Positions 62,878 to 64,000 of a stretch of DNA of 64,000 nucleotides are shown here, one piece after another (positions within the stretch are counted from its first letter, which is position 1; the number at the start of each line of letters is the position of its first letter). The notes under the pieces are model-generated. The model was not told the DNA's origin. It did no database searches and was given only the letters and a program-made list of their open reading frames with translations. Origin of the DNA: Chryseobacterium sp. JV274 (GTDB taxonomy: Bacteria > Bacteroidota > Bacteroidia > Flavobacteriales > Weeksellaceae); the NCBI RefSeq assembly GCF_903969135.1, contig NZ_LR824569.1, positions 2,418,001-2,482,000 of the forward strand, read 5' to 3'. Made by a program: the position numbers and the translations under genes.

Positions 62878-63723
62878 TTATTGATTATAAACATGAATAT
62901 CCCGTTGTGGAAAAGGAATTCCGATTCCCGCTTTATCGAGAGCTTCTTTACAACCGATGATGAGTTCTTCGTTCATAGCCCAGTAATTTTCTGTAGAAGC
63001 ACTTACTCTAACCGATAAATTGACAGCGCTTTCTCCAAGCTCGGTAACCACTACCTGTGGAACAGGTGTTGCAAGAGCATATTGATTATTTCTAATGACA
63101 TTCATTAAAAGATCTTTGGTCTGCTTAAGATCTGCATCATATGCAACTCCGATATCCAATGATGTTCTTCTCGTTCCCAGCTGGGTAAAATTGGTAATAC
63201 TGTTATTTGAAACCACACCATTAGGAATAACTACCAATTGGTTTTGTGGTGTAACCAGTTTTGTATGGAAAATATCTATTGCCTGCACCGTTCCTGAAAC
63301 TCCGGAATTGGTAGAAATAAAGTCGCCAATTTTAAAAGGTTTTAATAATAAAATTAATATTCCCCCTGCAAAATTTGTCAGGGAGCCCTGCAAAGCCAAA
63401 CCTACCGCCAAACCAGCTGCACCAATCATGGCAACAAATGCAGATGTCTGTACTCCCAATTGAGTTACAACAACAATAAACAACAGAATATTAAGCCCCC
63501 AATTGATAATATTCAACAGAAAATGTCGCAGAGAAGCTTCCATATTACGTTTTATAAAAGCTTTTTCAACCAGCTTTTTAATCATTCTGATCATCCATGA
63601 TCCAATCAGATAAATTAATAATGCAGAAATAACTGCAGTAAAAACTCTTGGTGCCCATGAAATTGCTGAAGAAATTAACGTGTCCCAGTGCTGTTGAATC
63701 TTGTTCAATTCTAAATCGTCCAT
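62878..63723 (-). CDS. MscS-family mechanosensitive ion channel
   Basis: A 281-residue inner-membrane protein with three transmembrane helices. The pore-lining TM3 is AMIGAAGLAVGLALQGSLTNFAGGILILLLKPFKIGDFI-type, with the Gly/Ala zipper and the LQGSLTNFAGG kink. The cytosolic beta and alpha/beta domains follow (VVIPNGVVSNNSITNF, SVRVSASTENYW). It releases solutes on hypo-osmotic shock. Single gene with its start near the right end of the window. Confidence 0.93.
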   Translation of the reverse strand: MDDLELNKIQQHWDTLISSAISWAPRVFTAVISALLIYLIGSWMIRMIKKLVEKAFIKRNMEASLRHFLLNIINWGLNILLFIVVVTQLGVQTSAFVAMIGAAGLAVGLALQGSLTNFAGGILILLLKPFKIGDFISTNSGVSGTVQAIDIFHTKLVTPQNQLVVIPNGVVSNNSITNFTQLGTRRTSLDIGVAYDADLKQTKDLLMNVIRNNQYALATPVPQVVVTELGESAVNLSVRVSASTENYWAMNEELIIGCKEALDKAGIGIPFPQRDIHVYNQ

Positions 63724-64000
63724 TTTATACTATATGTTTATTATTATCAATGAGATATTAAGTTCTGCAGGATTTAAAAATGAAATTGAATACATCTGTC
63801 TAAAAAAGAAATTTACCTTACACTTCAAAAGTGAAAGTAAATGGTATTATAGATTAAAATAGATTGACAGCAGAACAGATTGTTTCAGCTTACTCAATAA
63901 TCATTCAGAAATTGAATCTTGCAGGAAGAAATAATTTTTCGGTCATAGAATTACAAAAACGATACCGAAGTCCAATTATTAAGGGAAATTAATCTTTTAT
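63724..64000. other. intergenic sequence at the right edge
   Basis: No confident gene. A plus-strand frame without an ATG (about 63864-63989) reads LTAEQIVSAYSIIIQKLNLAGR and onward to a TAA. It could be a short remnant, but it lacks a start and ribosome site. Confidence 0.3.

Noticed and set aside
63864..63989. Short plus-strand frame at the right edge considered as a gene
   Set aside because: No ATG, no ribosome site, about 42 codons and no recognisable family.

Overview
The window is chromosomal DNA of a Bacteroidota bacterium, most likely family Weeksellaceae and close to Chryseobacterium. The evidence is type IX secretion C-terminal sorting domains, GEVED repeats, a flavastacin-like astacin, an IPExxxVDY-type protein between rnc and pyk, DUF6048/DUF6452 partners beside rlmD, the three-gene sdhCAB operon, ribosomal protein THX, and TAnnTTTG-type -7 promoter elements before several genes. 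No rRNA or complete tRNA gene was seen.

Positions 1 to about 8745 are an AT-rich integrated mobile element that carries defence genes and continues past the left edge. It holds an OLD-family ATPase (cut by the edge) with a small upstream partner, a complete retron, a plasmid/phage-type replication protein, an excisionase-like HTH protein, a 496-residue unknown and a tyrosine recombinase. The retron consists of a phosphoribosyltransferase-like/winged-helix effector, an msr-msd RNA and a reverse transcriptase. The right end carries about 19 nt resembling a tRNA or tmRNA 3' end (likely att site), followed by the terminator that would have belonged to that RNA gene. The retron RNA is the clearest undocumented structure: a 15-bp a1/a2 inverted repeat (2879-2897 with 3052-3066) encloses small msr hairpins and a long msd hairpin. 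It overlaps the effector stop codon on one side and the RT start codon on the other.

Positions 8860-13104 are a type VI secretion cargo operon: a VgrG carrying a C-terminal metzincin protease domain, a lipoprotein (immunity candidate) and a DUF4280 PAAR-like protein. A decayed stretch follows (13.2-14.2 kb).

From 14.3 kb the window is mostly core chromosome: acpP-fabF-rnc-IPExxxVDY-pyk; an aldehyde dehydrogenase; hutI/hutG histidine degradation; ruvB-paiB-MBL-coaE; two large T9SS-exported GEVED proteins (one a metzincin protease) with a sorting-domain relic; rlmD-DUF6452-DUF6048; a thioredoxin-fold lipoprotein without its Cys pair; sdhCAB; comEC; a GH99-like hydrolase; lpxB; DUF2480, DUF2723 and DUF937 genes; THX; a MATE exporter; DUF2975-HTH and two ankyrin proteins; aspS; a degenerate class I amidotransferase; an astacin lipoprotein; and a divergent PurA.

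The last block (57.3-62.8 kb) holds two notable features. A Crp/Fnr-family regulator and the divergent PurA gene share an identical palindromic operator at identical promoter spacing. A ku-ligD non-homologous end-joining operon has LigD split by a -1 frame change exactly at a dnaX-type A_AAA_AAG slippery heptamer. The window ends with an MscS channel.
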